The notes beneath the pieces are model-generated. The model saw only the letters and a list, made by a program, of their open reading frames with translations. It was not told the DNA's origin and did no database searches. Positions 14,131 through 22,585 of a stretch of 35,256 bases of DNA are shown here, in pieces. The DNA comes from Candidatus Woesearchaeota archaeon. GTDB taxonomy: Archaea > Nanobdellota > Nanobdellia > Woesearchaeales > UBA10216. How positions within the stretch are numbered: position 1 is the first letter of the stretch; each line of letters starts with the position of its first letter. Location of the stretch: NCBI GenBank assembly GCA_018303115.1, contig JAGVYT010000018.1:1-35256 (forward strand), read 5' to 3'. The position numbers were made by a program, and so were the translations under genes.

Positions 14131-16336
14131 TTGACTGCTTGCCCTGTATTGTGATTTTGTGCTGTCCTGCGCTGGTTTTTACCGCTATGGTGTTTATGGC
14201 AGTCTTCCAGTAATCAGTTTCCTTGCCGTCTATCTTTACGTATAGCCTGCCATGCGCATAGCTGAGCTGGAGGAATGCGTCATCGCTTATATTGTATTCT
14301 ATCTCAACCTTGTTTGCGCTTGTCTTTACGTTCTTTACGTCCAGCTCCGGTTCCTTGCCTGTTATCATTTCGTTATTGCTTTCTTTTACCAGTATCTGTC
14401 CGGCAGTCCCTTTTTTAACGTCAAGCCGCATTGAATCTATGATTTGGTCTGTTTCGCTTGAATCTATGGCCCTTTCCTCGAAAAGCGGCCTTAAGTTCCA
14501 TCCTTCAAGCTTCTCCAGTGAAGGCTCGTAAGTTATCATGGTTTTTTGCTTTGAGGCTATTATTGGGGAGTGTTGAAGCTCTATGGCTTGCAGGCCGCGT
14601 TCAATTCCTGTGCTGCCTCTTTTTTCTGCAAAAACATCTTTTGGATTCCTGCCTGTTTGCTCGTTGTGGACTATTGCGTATTTTACCCCAAGAAGGTAAA
14701 ATCCTTTTATTGTTTGTTCTGAGAAGTTCTGCTGAAGGTCATAAAATTCCTGTGCTGCCCTGTTTGATATCGCGGCTGCGTATGGCAGGCTTCTCGGCGC
14801 GCTTTCTATGACCGGGCCGAAGACTGTTTCAGCTTTGTTGTTTATGTAACCAAGTGCAGGCCAGAAAGTGTTCCTGTCTGTTGATAAATCAATTATCCTT
14901 TCGCCGTCGCTTGATTTTATTTCGTCATAGAAGCCCTTGCTGTAGCTGAAGTCTGGGTAGCCGAGCTGCATTGTTGCCGGAACCATGTCAACTGCCATTA
15001 TTATCCCTATAACCAGCAGAAGTTTTGTGTTGTCCACATTTAATTTTCTGCTTAAATACATAAAGCCGTATCCTGCGCTTATTCCTAGCAGAAGCAGCAT
15101 GGCAGGGGCATGCCTTGTTGTTTGCATGGTAAGCAGCATTACTGCCGCTATCGTGGCTGCCGCTATTGCCGTTTTTCCTGTTTTTACAAGGTAGAATAGC
15201 CCCAAAGCGCTCAAAGCCAAGGCGCTTATTCCGAGGTAATAAATCTGCCTGAGCCCCCATTTTCCAGGCCACAGGACAGCATCCCTTATTACAGACGGCT
15301 CTGGAGCATGCAGCCTGAACACGTCAAGGGCCTTGCTTGTGCCGCTTGCTTCCCCTCCTTCTGCAATCATCGGCACAGCCCAGAATGACGCCAGCACAAA
15401 CGCAAGGGCAAAACTGATTACAAGCTCTACTGCGAGTTTCTTGTCTTTTTCAAGCGCTTTTAATAAAGCGTAAAGCGCAAATATTGCAAGAATGAACACA
15501 GCGTTTGCAGGGTGGTTGAAGACAAGCAGCGCAGACGTTATTGCTATAAGCGCTACGGATTTATTAATGCCGAGTTTTTTGTTTAATCTCAGTTCGTAAA
15601 TGAGAAACAAAAGCGGAATCAGGAAGTAAGTCAGGGACGTAAAGCTTCTGCCAATCATAACCTTTGCGATATGTTCAAAGCTGAGTCCGTAGACCAGTGC
15701 TGCTATTATTGCTGCCTTGCCGTTCTTAGTTGCAGTCTTAACAAACTTGTAAGCCAGCAGGGCACTGCCTATGTGCAGGAGGAGGAACAGGAGCTTGTTT
15801 GTCCAGTCTATTCCTATGAACAGGTTGACTATTCCTGAAACCAAGAAGTATAGCCAGCCGTAAAATGCAAAAACGCTTGCGCCCATGTGCCAGTAAAAAG
15901 CAGTAGTCGGGATGCTCAGCGACCCTATTGCCTGTTTCATGTATATTGTCAGTGCAGAAAAGTGCATTGCATCTCCAAGAAAAACATTGCCGGATGAGAG
16001 GTAAGGGAGCGCCCCGAGCGCCACTGTAGCAGCGACTATCACCCATTCCTTTTTTCTGTCTTCAAGGTATCTGTATAGCTTTGCAAAATAGTTTTTTCTT
16101 AGTTCAATTAAAACTATGGTTGCAGAGGTGATTGCCAGTAACGCAGATGCTGCCAATAAGGTTGCGATGCTGCAGCTGTTTAATGCGTTAATAACAGAAG
16201 TGAAAGAGGTTAAGCCGCTTACCCCTTCATTTTCTAAAACACAATTCCTTAATCCTGGAAGAACGGCTAACTGCAAGTAAAAAAATGCAAAAACCCAGAT
16301 GGCGGCCGCAAAATAACAATATTTAAAAAACTTCAT
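14108..16336 (-). CDS. GT-C-like large membrane protein, 3' end altered by MITE
   Basis: This 742-residue protein has two N-terminal hydrophobic segments, then about ten more, and a soluble C-terminal part (about 485-742). GDAMHF (121-126) in the first outer loop corresponds to the D-A-x-x-H motif of the other GT-C-like proteins here, and FNHPAN and ASFWAVPMIAEGG are typical of large archaeal YfhO/PTPS-related membrane proteins. It is probably a surface glycosyltransferase; the sugar is unknown. The last six residues (LLLCRM) lie in a repeat shared with 27015-27113, so the native C-terminus may be lost. Its promoter lies inside the divergent gene at 16354. Confidence 0.75.
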   Translation of the reverse strand: MKFFKYCYFAAAIWVFAFFYLQLAVLPGLRNCVLENEGVSGLTSFTSVINALNSCSIATLLAASALLAITSATIVLIELRKNYFAKLYRYLEDRKKEWVIVAATVALGALPYLSSGNVFLGDAMHFSALTIYMKQAIGSLSIPTTAFYWHMGASVFAFYGWLYFLVSGIVNLFIGIDWTNKLLFLLLHIGSALLAYKFVKTATKNGKAAIIAALVYGLSFEHIAKVMIGRSFTSLTYFLIPLLFLIYELRLNKKLGINKSVALIAITSALLVFNHPANAVFILAIFALYALLKALEKDKKLAVELVISFALAFVLASFWAVPMIAEGGEASGTSKALDVFRLHAPEPSVIRDAVLWPGKWGLRQIYYLGISALALSALGLFYLVKTGKTAIAAATIAAVMLLTMQTTRHAPAMLLLLGISAGYGFMYLSRKLNVDNTKLLLVIGIIMAVDMVPATMQLGYPDFSYSKGFYDEIKSSDGERIIDLSTDRNTFWPALGYINNKAETVFGPVIESAPRSLPYAAAISNRAAQEFYDLQQNFSEQTIKGFYLLGVKYAIVHNEQTGRNPKDVFAEKRGSTGIERGLQAIELQHSPIIASKQKTMITYEPSLEKLEGWNLRPLFEERAIDSSETDQIIDSMRLDVKKGTAGQILVKESNNEMITGKEPELDVKNVKTSANKVEIEYNISDDAFLQLSYAHGRLYVKIDGKETDYWKTAINTIAVKTSAGQHKITIQGKQSTLLLCRM
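16319..16328 (+). promoter_or_regulatory. TATA box of the 16354 gene, inside the opposite gene
   Basis: ATATTTAAAA is centred about 30 bp before the ATG at 16354 and falls within codons 3-6 of the minus-strand GT-C gene. Confidence 0.6.
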
Positions 16337-16353
16337 CTTTTCCGGATAACCTT

Positions 16354-17469
16354 ATGAAGTATAAAATTCTTGTCACTGGGGGCGCGGGCTTTATAGGCTC
16401 TTTTCTGGTTGACAAGCTTGTTGAAGAGGGCCATGAACTGGTTATCCTTGACAATCTTGAGCCTCAGGTTCACCAGGGCAATGTCCCTTCTTACCTGAAT
16501 AAGTCTGCCAAGTTCATTAAAGGCTCGGTTCTTGATTATGGGCTTTTTAGGGATGCTGTAGCTGATGCTGATGTGGTGTTTCATGAGGCGGCTATGGTTG
16601 GCGTTGGCCAGTCAATGTATCAGGTAAGGAAGTATGTTGGAGCAAACGTTATGGGAACTGCCTGCCTTCTTGATATTCTTGCAAACGAAAAGCACAATGT
16701 TAAGAAGGTTGTTGTAGCGGCCTCAATGAGCAGCTATGGCGAGGGGGCTTATGAGTGCGAGTCCTGCGGTGTCGTCTCTCCCCCCTTAAGGAGCGAGGAG
16801 CAGCTTAAATCCAGGAAGTGGGGGCTTGTCTGTAAATGCGGGAATCAGCTTACCCCTATTACGACTTCTGAGTCAAAGCCTTTGCAGTCAAACAGCATTT
16901 ACGGCATTACAAAAGCCAATCAGGAGCAAACAACACTGACTCTGTGCCGGGCTTACGGCATCCCGGCTGTTTCCCTTAGATACTTTAACGTTTACGGTCC
17001 TAGGCAGTCTTTGTCAAACCCCTATACTGGCGTTGTTGCTATTTTCATGAGCCGTATCAAGAACAATAACCCGCCTCTTATTTTTGAGGATGGGCTGCAG
17101 TCGAGGGATTTCGTCTCAGTTCATGATGTTGTTCAGGCAAATCTTCTGGTTATGAAATCAAGTTCGGCTGATTATGAGGTGCTTAACGTTGCTTCCGGCA
17201 ATCAGACTACCATAAAAAACGTTGCAGAAATTCTAATAAAGCTTTATGGCAAGGACGTAAAGGCCGAGGTAACGAATAAGTATAGGAAGGGTGATGTGCG
17301 CCATTGTTTTGCTGATATTTCAAAAATCAAGAAGCTTCTTGGTTACTCTCCAAAAGTCTCTTTTGAGCAGGGAATGCAGGAGATTATTCACTGGTCTGAA
17401 GCTCAGAAGTCTGTGGATAAAGTTGATGAAGCAATCCGGGAACTGAGGGATAAGGGGCTAATGGAGTAA
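16354..17469 (+). CDS. NAD-dependent sugar 4-epimerase, dTDP-L-rhamnose 4-epimerase-like
   Basis: This 371-residue extended SDR has TGGAGFIG (8-15) and catalytic Tyr183-x3-Lys187 (YGITK). A characteristic insert between the SSYGEG strand and the catalytic helix holds Cys135/Cys138 (CESC) and Cys160/Cys162 (CKC), a likely zinc knuckle. That insert, together with RYFNVYGPRQSLSNPYTG and FEDGLQSRDFV, matches dTDP-L-rhamnose 4-epimerases, which interconvert dTDP-L-rhamnose and dTDP-6-deoxy-L-talose. The exact substrate is inferred. The start is only 17 bp from the start of the divergent GT-C gene. Confidence 0.9.
   Translation: MKYKILVTGGAGFIGSFLVDKLVEEGHELVILDNLEPQVHQGNVPSYLNKSAKFIKGSVLDYGLFRDAVADADVVFHEAAMVGVGQSMYQVRKYVGANVMGTACLLDILANEKHNVKKVVVAASMSSYGEGAYECESCGVVSPPLRSEEQLKSRKWGLVCKCGNQLTPITTSESKPLQSNSIYGITKANQEQTTLTLCRAYGIPAVSLRYFNVYGPRQSLSNPYTGVVAIFMSRIKNNNPPLIFEDGLQSRDFVSVHDVVQANLLVMKSSSADYEVLNVASGNQTTIKNVAEILIKLYGKDVKAEVTNKYRKGDVRHCFADISKIKKLLGYSPKVSFEQGMQEIIHWSEAQKSVDKVDEAIRELRDKGLME
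16360..16367 (-). promoter_or_regulatory. TATA box of the 16336 gene, inside the opposite gene
   Basis: ATTTTATA on the minus strand is centred about 28 bp before the ATG at 16336 and overlaps codons 3-5 of the plus-strand epimerase gene. Confidence 0.6.
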
Positions 17470-17509
17470 ATAGGTTCTGCTGCATGTTAAGTCAGCATTC
17501 TGCACTATA

Positions 17510-17642
17510 GGCTCTGTCCTGAGACTTTGCTTGCACCTTTTGTAGCTCTCCTTCTTTACTTTCCCACTCCTTGCTTTGCAGAGGAGGGGGAAAGTAAAAA
17601 GGAAGCGATAAACATGCGAGAAAGCGCTTTTAGGACAACGCC
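17510..17642 (+). mobile_element. MITE-like element (GGCGTTGTCC family, copy b)
   Basis: The right end TTTAGGACAACGCC (17629-17642) and about 25 bp inside it (GGAAGCGATAAACATGCGAG) match the left end of the copy at 26808 in reverse orientation. The left end GGCTCTGTCCT (17510) is a weaker inverted match. An 11-bp perfect inner stem, TTTACTTTCCC (17555-17565)/GGGAAAGTAAA (17588-17598), fills the middle. It has no ORF, and no target duplication was found. It occupies most of the gap between the epimerase and carbamoyltransferase genes. Confidence 0.6.
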
Positions 17643-17656
17643 TAAACTATAGAAAA

Positions 17657-17664
17657 GTTTAAAA
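17657..17664 (+). promoter_or_regulatory. TATA-like box for the carbamoyltransferase operon
   Basis: GTTTAAAA is centred 28 bp before the ATG at 17689. Confidence 0.5.
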
Positions 17665-17688
17665 AACAGTTGAAACGTTTTCTTCTTT

Positions 17689-19365
17689 ATGAGACCTGAA
17701 ACTATCCTTGGCCTGACGGGTCTTGAAACTTACAGCGGGCACAGCCATGATTCAAGCGCCTGCATGGCTGATGAGGCGAGGATTGTTGGCGCTGTTTCGG
17801 AAGGCCGCTTCACCCGTAACAGGCACCATGCCGGCTTTCCTTGGATGGGCGTTAAATACCTCTTGAGCCTTGGATACTCGTATTCTGATATAGATGCGGT
17901 TGCAATACCCTGGCCGCTTAAAGAATATTCCAAACGCCTGAAGATTGTTAAAAATCTTTACAGTATGATTCCTGTGTTTAAGGCCAGGATGTATTCAAAC
18001 CAGTATTTGCCTGTTGAGAAAAAAAAGATTATTGGCATAGGCCACCAGCGCGCCCATGCTGCATCTGCTTATAGGACTTCTGGTTTCAAAAAAGCCTTGG
18101 TTGTTTCCCTTGACCTTGGCGGTCCTGAGGAAGACGTAGCCAACGCAGGCGGCGGTATTTTTGTCGGCGATAATGGCGAGCTTACCAGAATAAAGGCGTT
18201 AACTGCAAGCTTTGGGGTTTTTTATGCCTTTGTTACAGAAGGGCTTGGGTTTAGGGCTGTTGATGATGAAGGAAAGATAACAGGTCTGGCTCCTTATGGT
18301 GATTCCAATAGCAACGCTTACAGCATCCTGAAGGATTATGCGCCAACTGTTAACGGCCTTAATCTGGTTAAGCAGAAAAAGGGGCTTAGAATTGATTTTA
18401 GCGTAGTAAACAATCACCAGCGTTTTGTTTTTAATAATTTGGGTGTTATTGGTTCCCTGGTTAAGCGCTTTTCAGATAAGGATGTTGCTGCTGCTGCCCA
18501 GAGAATTCTTGAGGAGGGTGTTGTTGAGCTTGTTGAGAATGCCCTGGAAGACACAGGCATGGACAGGCTTTGTCTCGCCGGGGGGATTTTCCTGAATGTC
18601 AAACTTAACAAGAGACTTCGTGAGTTAAAGCGCGTTAAGGGCGTTTACGTGTCTCCCAATCCAGGTGATGCAGGAACTGCTGTGGGCGCTGCCCTGGAAG
18701 CGCACCACAATCTTACCGGGGAAAAAATTCCCAAGGCTGAAAATAATGTTTACCTTGGTCCTGAATACACTGATGCCGAAATTGAAGCTGTTCTAAAAAA
18801 GCATAAAGGCCTTAATTTCAGAAAAACCTCTGAGCCTTCAGGTGATGCTGCGGAGCTTATCAGTAAAGGCAGGATTGTTGGCTGGTTCCAGGGAAGAATG
18901 GAATGGGCGCCTCACTCTCTTGGCGCAAGGTCTGTTCTTTCCTCTCCCCAAGAAATAAAGATTAAGGAAAAGATTAACTTCTGCCTTAAGCAGCGCGACC
19001 GCTCTACTCCTTACTCTCCGTCAATTCTCCTGGAAGAGGCTTACCGGTATTTGAAAAAGCCTTCCGAGAGCCCTTATATGAATATGGCTTATGATGTTCT
19101 GCCACATGCTAAGGATGAAATAGCTGCTGCTGTTCACGTTGACAATACTGTGCGTGCCCACACTGTTAAAAAGCAGCTCAATCCGTTGTATTATGACCTG
19201 ATTAGGGAGCATGAAAAGATGACAGGCGTCCCTGCTGTTCTTAACACCTCTTTTAGCAGGCAGGACCAGCCTATTGTCTGCTCTCCTGAAGATGCAGTAA
19301 ATTATTTGCTTATGAAGTGCGTGGAGGACCTGGTTATAGGGAATTTTGTAGTAAATCTTAAGTGA
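17689..19365 (+). CDS. Carbamoyltransferase, NodU/CmcH/NovN family
   Basis: This 558-residue protein has the two-domain layout of O-carbamoyltransferases. The Kae1-like N-terminal part shows HDSSAC (20-25), GHQRAHAASA (118-127, metal-binding His119/His123), LDLGG, GLAPYGD and LCLAGGIFLNVKLN. The C-terminal domain starts near 360 with GRMEWAPHSLGARS and ends with VPAVLNTSFSRQDQPI. Members transfer carbamoyl from carbamoyl phosphate, through an adenylated intermediate, to a sugar or antibiotic hydroxyl. Key motifs are complete, so it is probably active. The GT2 gene follows after six bases, and the pair reads as an operon that carbamoylates and transfers a surface sugar. Confidence 0.93.
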   Translation: MRPETILGLTGLETYSGHSHDSSACMADEARIVGAVSEGRFTRNRHHAGFPWMGVKYLLSLGYSYSDIDAVAIPWPLKEYSKRLKIVKNLYSMIPVFKARMYSNQYLPVEKKKIIGIGHQRAHAASAYRTSGFKKALVVSLDLGGPEEDVANAGGGIFVGDNGELTRIKALTASFGVFYAFVTEGLGFRAVDDEGKITGLAPYGDSNSNAYSILKDYAPTVNGLNLVKQKKGLRIDFSVVNNHQRFVFNNLGVIGSLVKRFSDKDVAAAAQRILEEGVVELVENALEDTGMDRLCLAGGIFLNVKLNKRLRELKRVKGVYVSPNPGDAGTAVGAALEAHHNLTGEKIPKAENNVYLGPEYTDAEIEAVLKKHKGLNFRKTSEPSGDAAELISKGRIVGWFQGRMEWAPHSLGARSVLSSPQEIKIKEKINFCLKQRDRSTPYSPSILLEEAYRYLKKPSESPYMNMAYDVLPHAKDEIAAAVHVDNTVRAHTVKKQLNPLYYDLIREHEKMTGVPAVLNTSFSRQDQPIVCSPEDAVNYLLMKCVEDLVIGNFVVNLK

Positions 19366-19371
19366 CCTCAC

Positions 19372-20163
19372 ATGAAATCAACCATAACCGCTTCAGTAAT
19401 TTCCTACAATGACGAGTCGAGGATTAAGCAATGCCTTGACTCTGTTAAACCTGTTGTTGATGAGATTGTTTTTGTCCATGACGGCCCATGCTCTGACAAT
19501 ACTTTGAAGATAGCGAAAAAATATACAAAAAAGGTTTTTGTCCGCCAAAGGATTGGCGAAGCAGAGCCTCACAGGCAATTTGCAATGGAACAGGCAGAAT
19601 CAGAGTGGATTTTAACGCTTGATACTGACGAATATCTTTCCCCACGGCTTCAAAAAGCAGTAAAAAAGCTTGTTCAGGATAATAGTGTTGACGGGTATGA
19701 GTTCTACTGGTCTTTTTACGATAAGGGACGCAAAATAACCTCCGGGCCTCTTTCCAGGTCTTACCGTCTTGCCTTGTTCAGGAAGGCAAAAACAACTGCC
19801 CCAAAAAAATTCCATGAGTGGTATAAGGTGAAAGGTAATGTGAAACGCGTTAACCTTATCTTGGAACACGCTGTTCCTTACGACAACTGGGCTTTTTCAG
19901 GTTTCATGAGGAAGCACTGGCCCCGGGCAAGTTATGATGCCCGTCATAGAATCGTAGCTGGCTATGCAAAATGGCCTTTCTTCATTTACCTTCCTAAAGC
20001 GGTTCTTTGGTTTTTTCTTTTGCTGCCTTACAATTTCATAATCCGGAAAAGTTTTCTGAACGGTCTGCTTGGGTTAAGGGTAGCTTTCCTGGTTGCCGCC
20101 TACAATTTTCTTACTTACTTTTATATTTTCAAATATAAGCTGGCGGGAAAGCTGCCGTTCTGA
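19372..20163 (+). CDS. GT2 glycosyltransferase, WaaE/KdtX-like
   Basis: This 263-residue GT2 protein begins ASVISYNDESRI and has DTDE (84-87) as its metal-binding DxD and a compact catalytic domain. A C-terminal hydrophobic region (about 200-255, IYLPKAVLWFFLLLPYNF) probably anchors it to the membrane. The layout is like WaaE/KdtX lipopolysaccharide-core glucosyltransferases. It is cotranscribed with the carbamoyltransferase. The stop lies four bases from the convergent GT4 stop. Confidence 0.88.
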   Translation: MKSTITASVISYNDESRIKQCLDSVKPVVDEIVFVHDGPCSDNTLKIAKKYTKKVFVRQRIGEAEPHRQFAMEQAESEWILTLDTDEYLSPRLQKAVKKLVQDNSVDGYEFYWSFYDKGRKITSGPLSRSYRLALFRKAKTTAPKKFHEWYKVKGNVKRVNLILEHAVPYDNWAFSGFMRKHWPRASYDARHRIVAGYAKWPFFIYLPKAVLWFFLLLPYNFIIRKSFLNGLLGLRVAFLVAAYNFLTYFYIFKYKLAGKLPF

Positions 20164-20167
20164 CTTA

Positions 20168-21250
20168 TCAGGCTTTTTCAAGCAAGCTTCTGTAAAGCTC
20201 TTTCAGCTTTTTGTGCACGGCATTGTAATCCGCCACTGCCGCATATTTCATGGCCTTTGCGCCGTTGGCTTTTCTCAATTTTGGATTTTTATAGTAAGTT
20301 AGCAAGTCTCTGGCAAGGCCTTCAGCATCTCCGACTTTGTGGTAGAGCGCAGCTGATTTGAAAACAGAGGTAAACGCCGGCAGGTCTGACAGGCATAGCG
20401 GAATGCTGTCAGCGCCAGCCTCGTAAATGGATATGCATTGTGCATCCACGCTTGAGGCCATGCAGAAAACATCGCTCAGGTCCAGCACTGCCTTGATATC
20501 ATGTCCATGCAAAAAGCCAAGGTGTATCACGTCTTTGCCTATCTTCAGTTCTTCTGCTGTCTGCCTTATTGTCGGTTTGCCCTCTTCTCCAAGAAAGTCC
20601 TTTCCAACAAGCACAAGCTTTGTCTTTTTTGCTTTCTTTCTGAATAAGCTAAATGCTTTTAGTAACACGTGGACTCCTTTTATGCTCCTGAAATTTGCTA
20701 CACACGTGACTATGAACGGTTTTCCTTTTACCTTCAGCATGCTCATCCCTTTTGCTGATTTTGGCCTTGAAAAGAATTTGAGGTTTACTGGCAGGGGAAG
20801 CACTTCTACTTTTTCTTTTGAAAATCCGTTGTCAAGGAACAGCTGTTTCCCGTATGGCGTATGGGCCAGTATCTTATCATACCTTTTATAGAGTGATACG
20901 GATAACGCTTTGATGATTTTATTTGAGCCCAGAATGTCGCTCATTGGCGTATGCACTTTCTTGCACGGCAGCAGCCCTGCAAGCAGTGAAGGCAGGTAAG
21001 GCCTTAGGTTTGAGTGCACTAAGCTTGGCCTTTTTTTAATGCTGTAAAGAAACAGGCTTAATGGGCTGGCAAACCTTCTTACATTGAACCCTTCTATTAC
21101 CTCTTTTTTAGGCTGCCCGCTCTGTCTCAGGGTTAGAATTTCAACTTCTAATCCTAACTCGCTAAGAAGCCTTGCTGGTATGTTAATGTAGTCTTCATTT
21201 TCAGTCTGGTTTAACGGGTAAACTGGTGCTATGATTGCTGCCCTTTTCAT
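20168..21250 (-). CDS. GT4 family glycosyltransferase
   Basis: This 360-residue GT-B protein starts MKRAAIIAPVYP. The ORF track begins two codons earlier at a TTG (21256), but the ATG at 21250 lies 26 bp from the TATA box. The C-terminal half carries the family features: VANFRSIKGVHVLLKAF, LVLVGKDF, VIHLGFLHG and the donor-binding EAGADSIPLCLSD region, where an E-x7-E motif is not complete. GT4 enzymes are retaining transferases that extend lipid-linked glycans in the cytoplasm. The sugar is unknown. Confidence 0.87.
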   Translation of the reverse strand: MKRAAIIAPVYPLNQTENEDYINIPARLLSELGLEVEILTLRQSGQPKKEVIEGFNVRRFASPLSLFLYSIKKRPSLVHSNLRPYLPSLLAGLLPCKKVHTPMSDILGSNKIIKALSVSLYKRYDKILAHTPYGKQLFLDNGFSKEKVEVLPLPVNLKFFSRPKSAKGMSMLKVKGKPFIVTCVANFRSIKGVHVLLKAFSLFRKKAKKTKLVLVGKDFLGEEGKPTIRQTAEELKIGKDVIHLGFLHGHDIKAVLDLSDVFCMASSVDAQCISIYEAGADSIPLCLSDLPAFTSVFKSAALYHKVGDAEGLARDLLTYYKNPKLRKANGAKAMKYAAVADYNAVHKKLKELYRSLLEKA

Positions 21251-21272
21251 TCTCAAAACAAATGCAAGTCAA

Positions 21273-21280
21273 TATAAAAA
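21273..21280 (-). promoter_or_regulatory. TATA box for the GT4 gene
   Basis: TTTTTATA on the minus strand is centred about 26 bp before ATG 21250, which supports that start over TTG 21256. Confidence 0.55.
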
Positions 21281-21294
21281 GATTGTTCTGCTGT

Positions 21295-21414
21295 GGTAAT
21301 TTCAAGTTAGCTGTCAAGCCTATTCCCCTTCTGCTTGCCCTGTTTCATCTCCCACTACGCAATGCAAGGGGGAGTGAAACAGGGGCGAGCCAAGGCGCAT
21401 AACTTTGCATTACC
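21295..21414 (+). repeat. Inverted-arm element, GGTAAT family (copy b)
   Basis: The left arm GGTAATTTCAAGTTAGCTG and right arm TAACTTTGCATTACC bound 120 bp. An inner imperfect palindrome, CCCTGTTTCATCTCCC with GGGGGAGTGAAACAGGGG, fills the centre. The left arm matches the arms of copies a (5624) and c (27129). The right arm was copied again with the downstream promoter in the 54-bp tandem duplication. Confidence 0.55.
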
Positions 21415-21504
21415 CTATATGACTAAACTTAAATAATAGTTCTTGTTTTCGCATAACTTGGCATTACCCTATATGACTAAACTTAAATAATAGTTCTTGT
21501 TTTC
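21397..21504 (+). repeat. 54-bp tandem duplication carrying a promoter
   Basis: The segments 21397-21450 and 21451-21504 are identical except for one base (T or G at their tenth position). Each contains GCATTACCCTATATGAC and a TATA-like CTTAAATA (21428-21435 and 21482-21489). The second box is centred 26 bp before ATG 21512 and can drive a leaderless message; the first would give a leader of about 54 nt. The near identity indicates a recent event. Confidence 0.9.
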
Positions 21505-21511
21505 TGGCAGC

Positions 21512-22585
21512 ATGCCAAAAAAACCTGCAGTATCCGTCATAGTCCTGAACTGGAACGGCATTCGCTATACAATTCCATGCCTTAAGTCGTTGAAGCAGCA
21601 GTCTTACAAAGATTTTGAAATAGTTGTGGTGGATAACGGCTCTACAAAGGATGATTCTGTTGAAGTGCTGAAAAGGACTAAAGGCATAAAGCTTGTTTTA
21701 AACTCTGAAAATCTCGGTTTTGCCGGAGGCAATAATGTCGGCGTTAGGGCTTCCTCTGCTGCCAGGTATGTTGCTTTTTTAAATAACGACACTACTGTTT
21801 CGAAAAACTGGCTAAGGGGGCTTGTCTGGGCGATGGACAGGCATCCCGAACTTGGCGAGGCAGAGTCAAAAATATACAACAGGTATTACGGCAAAGGCTA
21901 TAAATTCAGCTACTATGGAACTCCTACGCATCTCCTGTTCCTTACAGAGTATGATTTTAAAGTGTCTGAAAGGGATTATGTTCCCATGTTCAGCACAAGC
22001 GGGGCTGCCATGATTTACAGGAAAAACCTTGTTGACCTGCCTTTTGATGGCGATTATTTTATTTATCATGAGGACAGCTATCTTGGCTGGTTTTTGAGGC
22101 TTAAGGGCTACAAGGCGGGGGTTATCCCGGGGGCAAAGGTCTACCATGAGGGGGAAGCCACAATCAAGAGCGCCAAGGGCGTTAGCGGCAGGTTTGCTTA
22201 TCTTGGCGAGAGGAACAGGCTGATGAATCTTTTCCTTTTTTACAGTCTTTCAACCCTGCTGAAGCTTTTGCCCCTGATTTTTTTGACGATGTTGTTCACA
22301 AATATTTACGATTTCGGAAGGCTTCATTTGAGGCTTTTGAGTTACCTGTGGCTTTTGACGCACCCCTTTCTGGTAATTTCAAAAAGGTTCAGAATCCAGA
22401 GGCAGAGAAGGGTGCCTGATTCAGCTATAACCCCCTATATGTCTTCCAAGCTGTTTGAAGTGAAGTATTTCAAAAGCGGCATGGCAAAAATGGTCGCAGG
22501 CCTTCTGAATAAGTTTTCCTTCGCTTACTGCAGGCTTTTAAGAATAAAATCCGTGGAGTTTGACAGAAAGGAAGCAGGTTTCTAG
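21512..22585 (+). CDS. GT2 glycosyltransferase, rhamnosyltransferase-like
   Basis: This 357-residue GT2 protein starts at ATG 21512 (MPKKPAVSVIVLNWNG). The track start at 21497 is a TTG inside the promoter repeat. VDNGS and FLNNDTTVS (the DxD equivalent) are present, and STSGAAMIYRK and FIYHEDSYLGWFLRLKGY are typical of the WcaA/rhamnosyltransferase group of inverting enzymes. A hydrophobic stretch (about 235-275) suggests membrane attachment. It has a duplicated promoter. The stop overlaps the convergent gene by four bases. Confidence 0.9.
   Translation: MPKKPAVSVIVLNWNGIRYTIPCLKSLKQQSYKDFEIVVVDNGSTKDDSVEVLKRTKGIKLVLNSENLGFAGGNNVGVRASSAARYVAFLNNDTTVSKNWLRGLVWAMDRHPELGEAESKIYNRYYGKGYKFSYYGTPTHLLFLTEYDFKVSERDYVPMFSTSGAAMIYRKNLVDLPFDGDYFIYHEDSYLGWFLRLKGYKAGVIPGAKVYHEGEATIKSAKGVSGRFAYLGERNRLMNLFLFYSLSTLLKLLPLIFLTMLFTNIYDFGRLHLRLLSYLWLLTHPFLVISKRFRIQRQRRVPDSAITPYMSSKLFEVKYFKSGMAKMVAGLLNKFSFAYCRLLRIKSVEFDRKEAGF

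Noticed and set aside
20427-20891. 154-aa plus-strand ORF
   Set aside because: It is antisense to the GT4 gene; the translation is rich in Ser, Cys and Phe without motifs.
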